A stretch of 64,000 nt of DNA. It comes from Phycisphaeraceae bacterium (GTDB taxonomy: Bacteria; Planctomycetota; Phycisphaerae; Phycisphaerales; Phycisphaeraceae). This document shows, piece after piece, positions 51,041-60,500 of the stretch (positions within the stretch are counted from its first letter, which is position 1; each line of letters begins with the position of its first letter). The notes under the pieces were generated by a model. That model saw only the letters and a program-made list of their open reading frames with translations. It was not told the DNA's origin and searched no databases. The stretch lies in assembly GCA_029260655.1 (NCBI GenBank), contig JAJDCU010000049.1:29980-93979 (forward strand). The letters run 5' to 3'. A program made the position numbers and the translations under genes.

Positions 51041-51718
51041 ATGCGAACCATAGCCAAACTGTTCGGCCAGTCACCGATCGTCCCGCTCCAGGCTCATATG
51101 GAGAAGGTCGCCCAGTGCGTGGAGAAGGTCACGCAGATGTTCGACGCCCTGCGTAAAGGGGACCACGCCGCCATCGAAAAACTGGCGGAAGAAACCTCGG
51201 CTCTGGAGTACGAGGCCGACCAGATCAAGCACGACATCCAAGCGCACCTGCCCAGGCGTCTGTTCATGGCGATCGAACGCTCGCGGATCCTTGATATCCT
51301 CGCGGTACAGGACAACATCGCTGACAAGGCCGAGAACATCGGTGTGTTGATGACCTTAAAGGCGATAACCATGCCCGACTGGCTGTCGGGTGACTTCGAC
51401 GCTTTCCTGAATAAGAACATCGAGGCCTTCAACGGCGCTCGAGGGATCATCAACCAACTCGACGAGTTGCTTGAGACCGGCTTCGGGGGGGGTGAGGCCG
51501 AGCGGGTCCTGCGGATGGTCGAGCAGGTCGCCCACACGGAGCACGAGGTCGACGTGCTGCAACGACAGATGCTCAAGAGCTTGTTCGCTAACGAAGGCGA
51601 TCTGTCGACCGGGGACTTCTTCCTGTGGACCAAGCTGTTCAAGCAGGTCGGGGACCTGTCGAACCTGGCCGAGCGGCTGGCGAACCGGGTCCGCAGGACA
51701 CTGGAGTTGAAGAAGTAG
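51041..51718 (+). CDS. DUF47/PhoU-like phosphate transport accessory protein
   Basis: Helical protein of 225 residues related to PhoU, of the TIGR00153 type. Landmarks are LFGQSPIVPLQAHMEKVAQCVEKV at the start, EADQIKHDIQAHLPRRLFMAIERSRILDILAVQDNIADKAENIG near 65 and FLWTKLFKQVGDLSNLAERLANRVRRTLELKK at the end. It is encoded 67 bases before the Pit gene on the same strand, the standard pairing, and probably controls or stabilises that transporter. No signal peptide or membrane helix, hence cytoplasmic. Confidence 0.92.
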   Translation: MRTIAKLFGQSPIVPLQAHMEKVAQCVEKVTQMFDALRKGDHAAIEKLAEETSALEYEADQIKHDIQAHLPRRLFMAIERSRILDILAVQDNIADKAENIGVLMTLKAITMPDWLSGDFDAFLNKNIEAFNGARGIINQLDELLETGFGGGEAERVLRMVEQVAHTEHEVDVLQRQMLKSLFANEGDLSTGDFFLWTKLFKQVGDLSNLAERLANRVRRTLELKK

Positions 51719-51785
51719 TCCGCGCCACCGCCGCGAATCACCCCCTCATTTTCCGAAAACACCAAGCAGATGAGCCGGAGTTCTA

Positions 51786-53288
51786 ATGGGCACTGAAGCG
51801 ATGATCCTCACCGGGCTGGCGATGGTCTTCGGGCTGTACATGGCATGGAATATTGGGGCCAACGACGTCGCCAACGCGATGGGCACCAGCGTCGGGTCCG
51901 GGGCGCTGACACTCAAGCGCGCCGTCATCCTCGCGGCGATCATGGAGTTCACCGGCGCGTTCTTCATCGGGCCGCACGTCACCGAAACTGTCCGCAAGGG
52001 CATCATCGACATCAGCATCTTTACCGCTGCGCCCGACGGCGCGCGGATGCTCTGCTTCGGGATGCTCGCGGCGCTGCTGGCGGCCGGGGCGTGGCTGCAG
52101 ATCGCGTCTTACTTCGGCTGGCCGGTCTCCACCACACACTCGATCGTCGGGTCGCTCGTCGGGTTTGGCTGCGTCTTCGGCGGGGTCGAGGCGGTGAACT
52201 GGTTCGGCGGCAACGGGTTCAGCGTCCTGGCCATCCTCAGCGGCAAGGGCGGGCTGACGTCCATCGTCGCGAGCTGGGTCGTGTCGCCGTTGATGTCCGG
52301 CGTGATCGCGTACCTGGTCTTCCGCTTTATCCTCAAACGCATCTTCTACCGGCCGGACCCGGTCGCCGCGGCCAGGGTCTGGACGCCGATCATCGTGTTC
52401 TTCGTGATGGTCACGATGATGCTGGTGCTGTCCTTCAAGGGGCTCAAGCCGTTCTGGGGCCGTTTCGATCTCAAGCCGCTGGACTTCTGGCCTTTGACCA
52501 TCGGGCTGAGCGCGTCGGTGTTCAGCGGGATCGCAGGCGCTTTGATATCGCGCCGTCTCGTCAGGAAGGTTAAGGCCGATGACCCGGCGCTGGCCCGGCT
52601 CCAGGCGGACCTCTACACCGCCAGGGCGATGAGCAAGGCCCTGATGCATCTACGCCGAGTCCACAGCACCGCCGTCGGCGAGGCCCAGGACCAGGCGAAG
52701 CGCGCCCTGGACGAGGCCGAGAAACTCTACAACCAGGTCCGCGATCGCACCCGGGGCAACACCGACAGCCACGTCTACCACAACGTCGAACGCATCTTCA
52801 TCTACCTGCAGATCATCAGTGCCGGGTTCGTCGCGCTCGCGCACGGGTCCAACGACGTCGCCAACGCGATCGGCCCGCTGTCGGTCGTGATCGAAACCGC
52901 CAAAGACATGAAGATCCCGGAGACGACGTCCGTGCCGCTGTGGGTGCTGGGGATCGGCGGCGTGGGGATCATTGTCGGATTGGCGACCTGGGGCTGGCGC
53001 GTGATGATGACGGTCGGCAAGCGGATCACCGAACTTACCCCGTCACGTGGATTCTGCGCCGAGTTCGCCGCGGCGGTGACGATCCTGATCGCCTCGGTCT
53101 ACAAGCTACCGATCTCAACGACGCACACGCTGGTCGGCGCAGTCCTGGGCGTGGGCCTGGCGCGCGGTATCGGGGCGCTGAACCTCAACACCGTCCGCGA
53201 CATCATCGCTTCCTGGATCATCACGATCCCCGCCGGCGCCGGGCTGGCGATCGTGTTCTTCTACGGGCTGCAGTTGGCGTTTGGGTGA
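51786..53288 (+). CDS. pit: Inorganic phosphate transporter, Pit family
   Basis: Low-affinity phosphate/metal symporter of 500 residues with about ten helices. The internal duplication of the family is plain: GANDVANAMGTSVGSGALTLK near residue 25 and its partner HGSNDVANAIGPL near 355, each with the key Asn. Between them lies a cytoplasmic loop of about 80 residues with RRVHSTAVGEAQDQAKRALDEAEKLY. GGAG precedes the ATG. It is cotranscribed with the DUF47 gene. Substrate metal-phosphate uptake into the cytoplasm is the expected role. Confidence 0.94.
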   Translation: MGTEAMILTGLAMVFGLYMAWNIGANDVANAMGTSVGSGALTLKRAVILAAIMEFTGAFFIGPHVTETVRKGIIDISIFTAAPDGARMLCFGMLAALLAAGAWLQIASYFGWPVSTTHSIVGSLVGFGCVFGGVEAVNWFGGNGFSVLAILSGKGGLTSIVASWVVSPLMSGVIAYLVFRFILKRIFYRPDPVAAARVWTPIIVFFVMVTMMLVLSFKGLKPFWGRFDLKPLDFWPLTIGLSASVFSGIAGALISRRLVRKVKADDPALARLQADLYTARAMSKALMHLRRVHSTAVGEAQDQAKRALDEAEKLYNQVRDRTRGNTDSHVYHNVERIFIYLQIISAGFVALAHGSNDVANAIGPLSVVIETAKDMKIPETTSVPLWVLGIGGVGIIVGLATWGWRVMMTVGKRITELTPSRGFCAEFAAAVTILIASVYKLPISTTHTLVGAVLGVGLARGIGALNLNTVRDIIASWIITIPAGAGLAIVFFYGLQLAFG

Positions 53289-53296
53289 TAAGACGG

Positions 53297-53384
53297 ATGT
53301 TCGATGTTCAATATTCAATGTTCGGGGGATACGATTGATCTCAACGCTTTGGTAGATCGAACATTTCACATCGAACATTGAACC
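53297..53384. repeat. Imperfect palindrome of GTTCGATGTTCAA units
   Basis: Left arm has GATGTTCGATGTTC and TTCAATGTTCG; the right arm has CGAACATTTCAC and ATCGAACATTGAAC. The two arms pair imperfectly over about 26 bases. It fills the gap between the Pit and sixA genes. Confidence 0.7.
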
Positions 53385-53400
53385 TCACTACACTACCCCC

Positions 53401-53901
53401 ATGCAGCTCTACGTCTTCCGGCATGGGATCGCGGAACCCGGAGATGGCTTGACCCCCGATGCCGATCGGCCGTTGTCGCCGCTGGGTATCGAACGCACAC
53501 TGGCCGCCGCGCGTGGCTTGGCACGCTTCGCCGATCGGCCGGACGTGATCCTCACCAGCCCTTACGACCGCGCACGCCAGACCGCCGGGATCCTCGGCGA
53601 TGTATTCGACATGATGCCGCAAGTCGCCGGGACCCTCGCAAACGCCCCGGCCAGCGACGTGATCCACATGCTCCGGCAGCGCGAGGAGAACCGCGTCCTG
53701 ATCGTCGGTCACGAGCCGACGCTCAGCCAGGTCATCGAAACGTTGTGTACCCGAAAAAGCCTGCCCAACTTCATCGACATGAAGAAAGCCGCCTGCGCCC
53801 TGATCGACGCCCCCCTGCACCCTGACGACCCGCCGGGGCCTGGCGTCCTTAAGTGGCTGCTACCGCCGCGCGCGTTGCGCGTGCTGGGTGGTGGGAATTA
53901 A
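53401..53901 (+). CDS. sixA: Phosphohistidine phosphatase SixA
   Basis: Histidine phosphatase of 166 residues. The catalytic RHG motif is in LYVFRHGIAEPGD near the start, conserved Arg in SPYDRARQTA near 62 and the second His in VGHEPTLSQVIE near 103. SixA removes phosphate from histidine phosphotransfer domains in two-component chains or from PTS proteins. The protein is the usual length and has no signal peptide. No two-component gene is adjacent. Confidence 0.9.
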   Translation: MQLYVFRHGIAEPGDGLTPDADRPLSPLGIERTLAAARGLARFADRPDVILTSPYDRARQTAGILGDVFDMMPQVAGTLANAPASDVIHMLRQREENRVLIVGHEPTLSQVIETLCTRKSLPNFIDMKKAACALIDAPLHPDDPPGPGVLKWLLPPRALRVLGGGN

Positions 53902-53931
53902 CCGGCTTCCGAAACGATGATATTGATTCAC

Positions 53932-53984
53932 GAAGCGCCACGATTTGTCGCGGCTCGGCGATCTGCGATCGCCCGCTAAACGTG
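53932..53984. repeat. REP family A and B copies in tandem
   Basis: GAAGCG with CCACGATTTGTCGCGG (family A, one mismatch) is followed after three bases by GGCGATC-TGC-GATCGCC-CGCTAAACG (family B). The compound element is between the convergent sixA and TPR-YggX genes. Confidence 0.75.
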
Positions 53985-54021
53985 AAGGCATGGGGCGCTG
54001 ACTACGAGAAGACTACGCCTT

Positions 54022-54660
54022 CTACGCCTGCCCGGTGTACGCGTCGATCTCCTCGATCGTCACCTGAAGCCATTCGAGCATGTACTGATCGTAGATGTCC
54101 TGGTGCGCATCATTGGAAAAATCCAGGCGCAGCTCGTTGATGACCTTGGTGCCCTGGCCGATCCATTCGCGCCAGGTGTCCTGTCCGAAGTGGTCGTAGA
54201 TGAATTGGCCGGTCGGGCCGCGCATCGGCGGGTCGGGCAGGCGGGGTTGGGGCTTGCCGGTGCGTCGGTCCAAAACCGTCTCGCCGGAGGCCTCGACCTC
54301 TTGCTTGCGCGCTGCGGCGTCCTGTACCTTGGGGATCGGCTGGCCGATCTTCTCAAGCAGCGACCCGATCGCCTTCTGAGGCATCACGTCGCCGCGCTCG
54401 GCGGCGACGGTGTAGCCCTTGGTCAGCAAGGGACCCGCCTCGTCCTCCCGGCCAAGCTGGATCAGGACCTGCCCACGGAGTTGATACGCCCGGCTCATCC
54501 CGGGGTTCAACTCGATCGCCTGGGCGAACGCGCCTTGGGCGTCCTCCGGGCGGTCGGCGTCCTTGTAGGCGTTAGCCAGGCTGAAGTAGGCCATGTCATC
54601 CGGCGCCTCGCGGGCCATCTGCTCCCACTGGGCGACACGTTCTTCTACGGTGGTGCTCAT
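54022..54660 (-). CDS. TPR protein fused to a YggX-like Fe(II)-trafficking domain
   Basis: Protein of 212 residues. The N-terminal 100 residues have two or three TPRs (AYFSLANAYKDADRPEDAQGAFAQAIELNPG and AYQLRGQVLIQLGREDEA). The C-terminal 70 residues closely resemble YggX, an iron-trafficking/oxidative-damage-protection protein: MRGPTGQFIYDHFGQDTWREWIGQGTKVINELRLDF and HQDIYDQYMLEWL. The conserved cysteine at the start of YggX has no counterpart. The ATG chosen lies before STTVEERV. It is divergent from addB by 85 bases. A role in iron handling is inference; sequence similarity is the basis. Confidence 0.8.
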   Translation of the reverse strand: MSTTVEERVAQWEQMAREAPDDMAYFSLANAYKDADRPEDAQGAFAQAIELNPGMSRAYQLRGQVLIQLGREDEAGPLLTKGYTVAAERGDVMPQKAIGSLLEKIGQPIPKVQDAAARKQEVEASGETVLDRRTGKPQPRLPDPPMRGPTGQFIYDHFGQDTWREWIGQGTKVINELRLDFSNDAHQDIYDQYMLEWLQVTIEEIDAYTGQA

Positions 54661-54745
54661 ACCGGATAGGATAGGCATCTTCGCCGCCGAGCCAAGTCAC
54701 CCCCGGAAGTTTTGCCAGATCCACGCAGCAGGCAGTCACTGGATT

Positions 54746-57598
54746 ATGCCGATCACACGACACTTTCTGGGATGGGATGGCCCGGCACTTGTGCGGGCGG
54801 CGGCGTATCTGCACGAGCACTTCGGCCAGGGCGAGGGCGGCTGGGACCTCTCAAACGTCCTCGCCGTCGTCCCCGCACAGCGTGCCGGGCGACGATTGCT
54901 GGAGCTTCTGGTCACACAGGCACAGGACCAGCCGCTGGTGCCCCCAAGGATCGTCACCGCCGGGGGACTGCCCGAGTTGGCCTACCAACCGGCGCGCCCG
55001 TTGGCCGATGAGCTGGATGTCCAACTGGCGTGGACCTTGGCCCTGCGGACGACCGACCCGGGTGCGCTGGCCGACCTGCTGCCAAACCCGCCCAAACCCG
55101 ACGACCTGACCGGGTGGTGGGCGCTGGCGAAACAACTGCGCTCGCTTGGCGACGACCTGGCGGGCCATCGGATGGGTTTCGCGGATGTCCCCAGACTTTG
55201 TGCTCAGAGCGGCGTCGACCTGTTGGGCGAACAAAGGTGGGATGCGCTCACTCGGATCGAAAAGGCGTACCGCAAGACCCTTGACGGGATCGGGCTGACC
55301 GACAAACACACCGCCCGACTCGATGCGATAAACGAAAGTCGCTGCGCCCTTGATGAGAAAAACCGCATCGTCCTGATCGCCGCCGTCGACCTCAACGACG
55401 TAGCCGCGGCGATGCTGCATCAGATCGGTGATCAGGTCACGGCCCTGATCATGGCACCGGACGACCACCGCGACGGGTTCGACGACCTGGGCGTATTGAT
55501 CGGTGAGTACTGGACCGACCGGCACGTCCCGATCGAGCCTAAGCAGCTGCGCTTCGTCGATAAGACCGCGGACCAGGCCCGTGAATTAACCTCGATCGTG
55601 GCGCAGGCGGCGAACGGGGCCGGGGGGGACGGTCCGGGGCTCAGCGCGGACCATATCTCAGTTGGATTGGGGGATGAACGTTTCGCCGGCCCGGTGCAGC
55701 GGGCGTTAGACCTTGCCTCGGTTCCAAGCCGCCGCGCCGCCGGGACGCCCACCATTCAATCGCGCCCGGCCATGCTCTTGCGCGCCTTGGGCCGGTTCAT
55801 GGAGCACCTCCGCTACGACGCCTTGGCGGAACTGCTGCGCCACCCGGATGTCGAAGCCTACCTTTATCGCGCTGACAACGACGAGCAAGACACCCGCGAA
55901 GGGATCGACAACTGGCTGACCCTGCTGGACACCTATGCGGCCCGGCACCTGCAAGGCACACTCACCGGCGCGTGGCTGGGAAATGACGCACATCGCGCAC
56001 AGCTCAAGGCGCTGTGGGATAAGTTGACTTGCCTGTTGCCGACCCACCCCGCGCAGAAACAGCCCTTGCCTGCGTGGAGCCAGCCGATCGCACAGGCGCT
56101 GCGGATTGTGTACAGCGAGACACACCTTGACGCGCACGACCCGGACGATCACCTGCTGGGCGCGTCGCTTGAGATGATCGCCGAGTTGCTGCGTGAGCAA
56201 GCGGCGTTGGACCCGGCAAGCCCGACCTGCCCGGAGCTCACCGCGTCGCAAGCGATCGCCTTGACGCTCAGCCGGCTGGCGGATCAATCCCTTGCGGATG
56301 AGGGCGGCGAGCCGGCGGTCGAGATGCTTGGCTACCTCGAACTGGCGCTGGACGACGCACCGGTCCTGATTATCACCGGGATGAACGAAGGGCTGATCCC
56401 CGCCTCGCGCACCGCCGACGCTTTCCTCCCCGATTCGGTGCGCTCGGCCCTGTCGATGCACGACAACGCCCACCGCCACGCACGCGACCTGATGCTGCTT
56501 ACCGCGATCATCCACTCCCGGCCGAACGTTGCCTTGCTCGCCGCACGAAGAACGGACGACGGCGACCCCCAGTCGCCCAGCCGGCTTCTGCTGGCCTGCC
56601 AGGACGACATACTGGTGCAGCGCGTACGCGCGTTTTTTAACGATGGCCCCGACGCCCCTCCCCCGCCGCTACCGCTTGAACCCGGCGGGGACAACCGGTT
56701 CCTGATCCCGCCCCCACTATTGATGCCTAGGCCGATCAACCGGCTCAGCGTCACCGCGTTCCGAAGCTACCTGGCGTGCCCGTACCGGTTCTATCTGCGG
56801 TATGTCATGAAGCTGCGCGTGCTGGACGATCGGGCGGTGGAGATGGACCCCTTGTCGTTCGGGGTCCTGGCGCACGACGTGCTGCAGGCCTTTGGGGCAG
56901 GCGAAGCGGCGCACGCGACCGATCCTGACGACATCGCCGACTGTCTGAACGATCAGCTCGACAAGATCGCTGGCAGGCGTTTCGGTAAGGACCAGCGCCC
57001 GGCTGTACGCATCCAGATAGAGCAACTGCGCCAGCGTCTGGCCCGGTTCGCCCTCAAGCAGGCGGAGCTGACGCAAGCGGGCTGGCGGATCCAGCACGTC
57101 GAGCGCGAACTTGAGGCCGAAATCGAAGTCGACGGTCAGCCGTTTACCATCACCGGCAAGATCGACCGGATCGACCGGCACGACACGCTGGGCTACCGGG
57201 TCTTCGACTACAAGACCGGCGACAGCGCCTTGGCCCCAGACAAGACCCACCGGGCGAGCCGCGACGGCCAAAAAGTATGGGTCGACCTGCAACTGCCGCT
57301 GTACCGGGACCTGTGCGGTGCGCTTGGGGTCGCTGGCCCGGTCGAGCTTGGATACATCAACCTGCCCAAGACGCTCAAAGACGTCGGCCCGGCCTATGCC
57401 GATTGGGACGAAGACGACCTCGAGCAGGCCCAACAGACACGCAACGGTGTGATCCGCGGCCTCCGCGAGCAGCGGTTCTGGCCGCCCCAGGATAGCCCGC
57501 GTTACCCCGACGGCCTGGAGCGTATCTGCGCCGACTCCGCCATACAGCGCCAAGCCCTCATCCAGGCGAGCGCCGTCGGGGGGGCCGACCTTGCCTGA
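54746..57598 (+). CDS. addB: AddB-like PD-(D/E)XK exonuclease/helicase-like subunit
   Basis: Subunit of 950 residues of the AddAB/RexAB end-processing nuclease for recombination repair. The middle holds a degenerate helicase region typical of AddB (VEMLGYLELALDDAPVLIITGMNEGLIPASRTADAFLPDSVR). The C-terminus is a RecB-type nuclease with GKIDRIDRHDTLGYRVFDYKTGD (Asp and Asp-x-Lys active residues) and CPYRFYLRYVMKLR before it. The C-terminal C-x2-C-x5-C iron-sulfur residues of classic AddB are absent, so only one cysteine remains near that motif. The N-terminal Walker A is not visible. The stop overlaps the start of addA. Confidence 0.85.
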   Translation: MPITRHFLGWDGPALVRAAAYLHEHFGQGEGGWDLSNVLAVVPAQRAGRRLLELLVTQAQDQPLVPPRIVTAGGLPELAYQPARPLADELDVQLAWTLALRTTDPGALADLLPNPPKPDDLTGWWALAKQLRSLGDDLAGHRMGFADVPRLCAQSGVDLLGEQRWDALTRIEKAYRKTLDGIGLTDKHTARLDAINESRCALDEKNRIVLIAAVDLNDVAAAMLHQIGDQVTALIMAPDDHRDGFDDLGVLIGEYWTDRHVPIEPKQLRFVDKTADQARELTSIVAQAANGAGGDGPGLSADHISVGLGDERFAGPVQRALDLASVPSRRAAGTPTIQSRPAMLLRALGRFMEHLRYDALAELLRHPDVEAYLYRADNDEQDTREGIDNWLTLLDTYAARHLQGTLTGAWLGNDAHRAQLKALWDKLTCLLPTHPAQKQPLPAWSQPIAQALRIVYSETHLDAHDPDDHLLGASLEMIAELLREQAALDPASPTCPELTASQAIALTLSRLADQSLADEGGEPAVEMLGYLELALDDAPVLIITGMNEGLIPASRTADAFLPDSVRSALSMHDNAHRHARDLMLLTAIIHSRPNVALLAARRTDDGDPQSPSRLLLACQDDILVQRVRAFFNDGPDAPPPPLPLEPGGDNRFLIPPPLLMPRPINRLSVTAFRSYLACPYRFYLRYVMKLRVLDDRAVEMDPLSFGVLAHDVLQAFGAGEAAHATDPDDIADCLNDQLDKIAGRRFGKDQRPAVRIQIEQLRQRLARFALKQAELTQAGWRIQHVERELEAEIEVDGQPFTITGKIDRIDRHDTLGYRVFDYKTGDSALAPDKTHRASRDGQKVWVDLQLPLYRDLCGALGVAGPVELGYINLPKTLKDVGPAYADWDEDDLEQAQQTRNGVIRGLREQRFWPPQDSPRYPDGLERICADSAIQRQALIQASAVGGADLA

Positions 57599-60500
57599 TC
57601 CGACCCGACCGGCTTTGGATGAAGATCGGTACGCCCCGGGCTGGGGCCCGATCAACCCGCACCTGTTGATCCGCGCCTCGGCCGGGTCGGGCAAGACGTA
57701 TCAGCTCAGCACGCGGTACCTGTTCCTCTTGCGTAACGGCGAACAGCCGGGCTCGATCCTGGCGACGACGTTCACGCGCAAGGCCGCAGGGGAGGTGCTC
57801 GGGCGTGTGATCACAAGGCTCGCCGACGCCGCCGTCGACACCGCCCAGCGCCGGGCTCTGTCTGATGCGCTGATGGGCCCGCCGCTATCTCAAGACGACT
57901 GCAAGGCCCTGCTCCGCACGCTCACGCGGTCGCTGAACCGGCTGGCGATCTCGACGATCGACGGGTTCTTCAACCGGATCGCCCAGAGCTTCCGCCACGA
58001 GCTCGACCTGCCGCCGGACCCCAGGCTCGTCGATGAGAAGCACCCGGCCGCCGAGCAGCTTAGGCTCGACGCGATCGAGGCGATGCTCGCCGACGACGAC
58101 CTGCCCACGCTGGTCACACTGCTTAGGCAACTGCACCACGATAGCTCGGCCCGCTCGGTCACCCAGGCGATCGACAAGGCCGTGACCGATCTGTACGAAA
58201 CCTACCGCCAGGCGCCGGACCGGCGCGTGTGGTCCAGGCTCAAGGCGGCGGAGCTGCTGGATGAAGACGCCTTGCAGCAGGCGATCCAGACACTGGCCGA
58301 CGCGGCCGGGACCTTGCCACAGAACAAACACTGGCAAAATGCCTACGCGGAGAACCTTGATGCGGCTTTGGCCCGGGACTGGGAGCGGTTCATCGGCAAG
58401 GGCCTGGCGAAAAAGATCTGTGACGGCGACGAGGCTTTTCAGCGCCGAGCTATCACAGATGATTGGCGGTCGACCTACCAACCGCTGGTCGATTACGCCA
58501 AGGCGGCGATGCTTCAGCGGGTCGCCATGCAGACCGAGGCGACGTTCGACCTGCTTTGGCGGTTTGATGAGCACTACACCGCGCTGCGCAAACGTCAGGG
58601 CGTGCTGCTGTTCAGCGACCTGACCCACAAGCTGGCACGGGAGTTGCCGGCGATGGGCGACGGGCTGCTGGAAGACGTTTACTTCCGGCTGGACGGGAAG
58701 GTGACCCACCTGCTGCTTGACGAGTTCCAGGACACCAGCCTGACACAGTGGGCGGTGCTCGAGCCTTTCGCACAGGAGGTCGCCGCCACGGCCGACGGCA
58801 CGCGGAGCCTGTTGGTGGTCGGCGATACCAAGCAGGCGATCTACGGCTGGCGCGGCGGCGTGGCCGAGTTGTTCGACCATGTTGAAACATCTTTGGGGCT
58901 TGGCGAAGACAACAAGCAGACCCTATCGACCAGCTACCGCTCCGCCGGCGTGGTGCTTAACGCGGTGAATGATGTGTTCGGCAACCTGTCGGCTAACAGG
59001 GCGCTGACGGATGAAGCCGAGACAGCGGCCTGTTGGCAAGAGGGGTTTCAGGAGCACAGGCCTGTGCGCGACCTGCCCGGCTACGTCACGCTGGAAACCT
59101 CAACCGCAGCCCCGTCCCCGCCCCCGGATGCCAACGGACTCTCGGATACTGCGTCGGGGGAGGATGACCTTGAGGACAACGACGACCCGTCCGCCGCGTC
59201 GTTGCCCGGTGCACACGAGGCCTACGTCGCCCGCCGGGTCCAGTCGCTCTATCAAGCCGACCCCGGCCGATCGATCGGGGTGCTGGTCAGCCGTAACGCG
59301 ACGGCTTCGAAGCTGATCTTCGAAATGGGCCGGCTGGGCTTGCCTGTCAGCGGCGAGGGCGGCAGCCGGGTGACGGATTCCCCGGCGGTCGCGGCCGTGC
59401 TGTCTGCACTTTCGATGGCGGACCACCCTGGGGACCTGGCGTCTGTGTTCCATGTGCTCAACAGCCCGCTTGCAGAAGTGGTCGAGCTGGACTCGATCGA
59501 GCCGGCATCGGTGCGGCGCGCGGGGCTATCGATCAGGCGATCGCTGATCACCCGAGGCTACGCGCAGACCCTCGCCGACTGGACCCGCAAGGTAGCGCCG
59601 AGTTGTGATGCCCGTGGGGTGCGTCGCTTGACACAATTGATCGAATTGGCCGACCAGTTCGACCCGGCCGAGGCGCTAAGGCCGTCACGTTTCGTGGCCC
59701 TGGCCCAGGCCCTGCGTGTTGCAGAGCCCAGCCCGGCGCCGATCCGGGTGATGACGATCCACGGCGCCAAGGGCCTGGAGTTCGACACGGTGGTCCTGGC
59801 GGAGTTGGACCGTAAGCTGACCGATCGCTCAGCGGTGCTGATCGAGCGCACCGGCGCGACCGGCCCGATCGTCGGGGTGTACCGCAACACGAGCAAGCAG
59901 GTCCGCGCGATGGACCCAAGGCTCGAGCGCACAGCCATATCGCAGCGAGCAGTGAGGCTGATGGACGACCTGTGCGTGTTGTACGTGGCGATGACACGGG
60001 CCAGGCAGGCGCTGCACATGATCGTGACACCGTTGGAGCTGACCAAGAAGGGCAACGTCAAGCGCAAGGGATTGTGCTACGCAACAATCTTGCGCGACAC
60101 GTTAAGCCGTGGCGAGGAGACCCTCGAGGGCGAGCAGTTGCTATTTGAAGATGGCGACCCTGGCTGGGCGTCGACAGAAGGCGGGCCGGTGGAGGAAGAA
60201 GTGGGCGGGCCCGAACCGGTCTCCGCGGTCCGCCACATCGAACTGGTGAAGCCGACGGGCACGGCTCGGCGGTCCTGGCCGACCGTCCGGCCATCGGCGC
60301 GGGCAGGTGAAACCGGGGGGCGTCGCCCGGCCTCGGAGTTGCTGGATCTGGACGCCTTCGATACGGCGGCGATGCGCTACGGCACACTGATCCATGCGTG
60401 GATGCAGCAGGTCGGATACCTCGACGAAGACCCTGTGCCTGACGATGCAATGCTGCTGGGTCTAGCCGAACGTTTGATGTCCAGCGCCGACCGGTCATGG

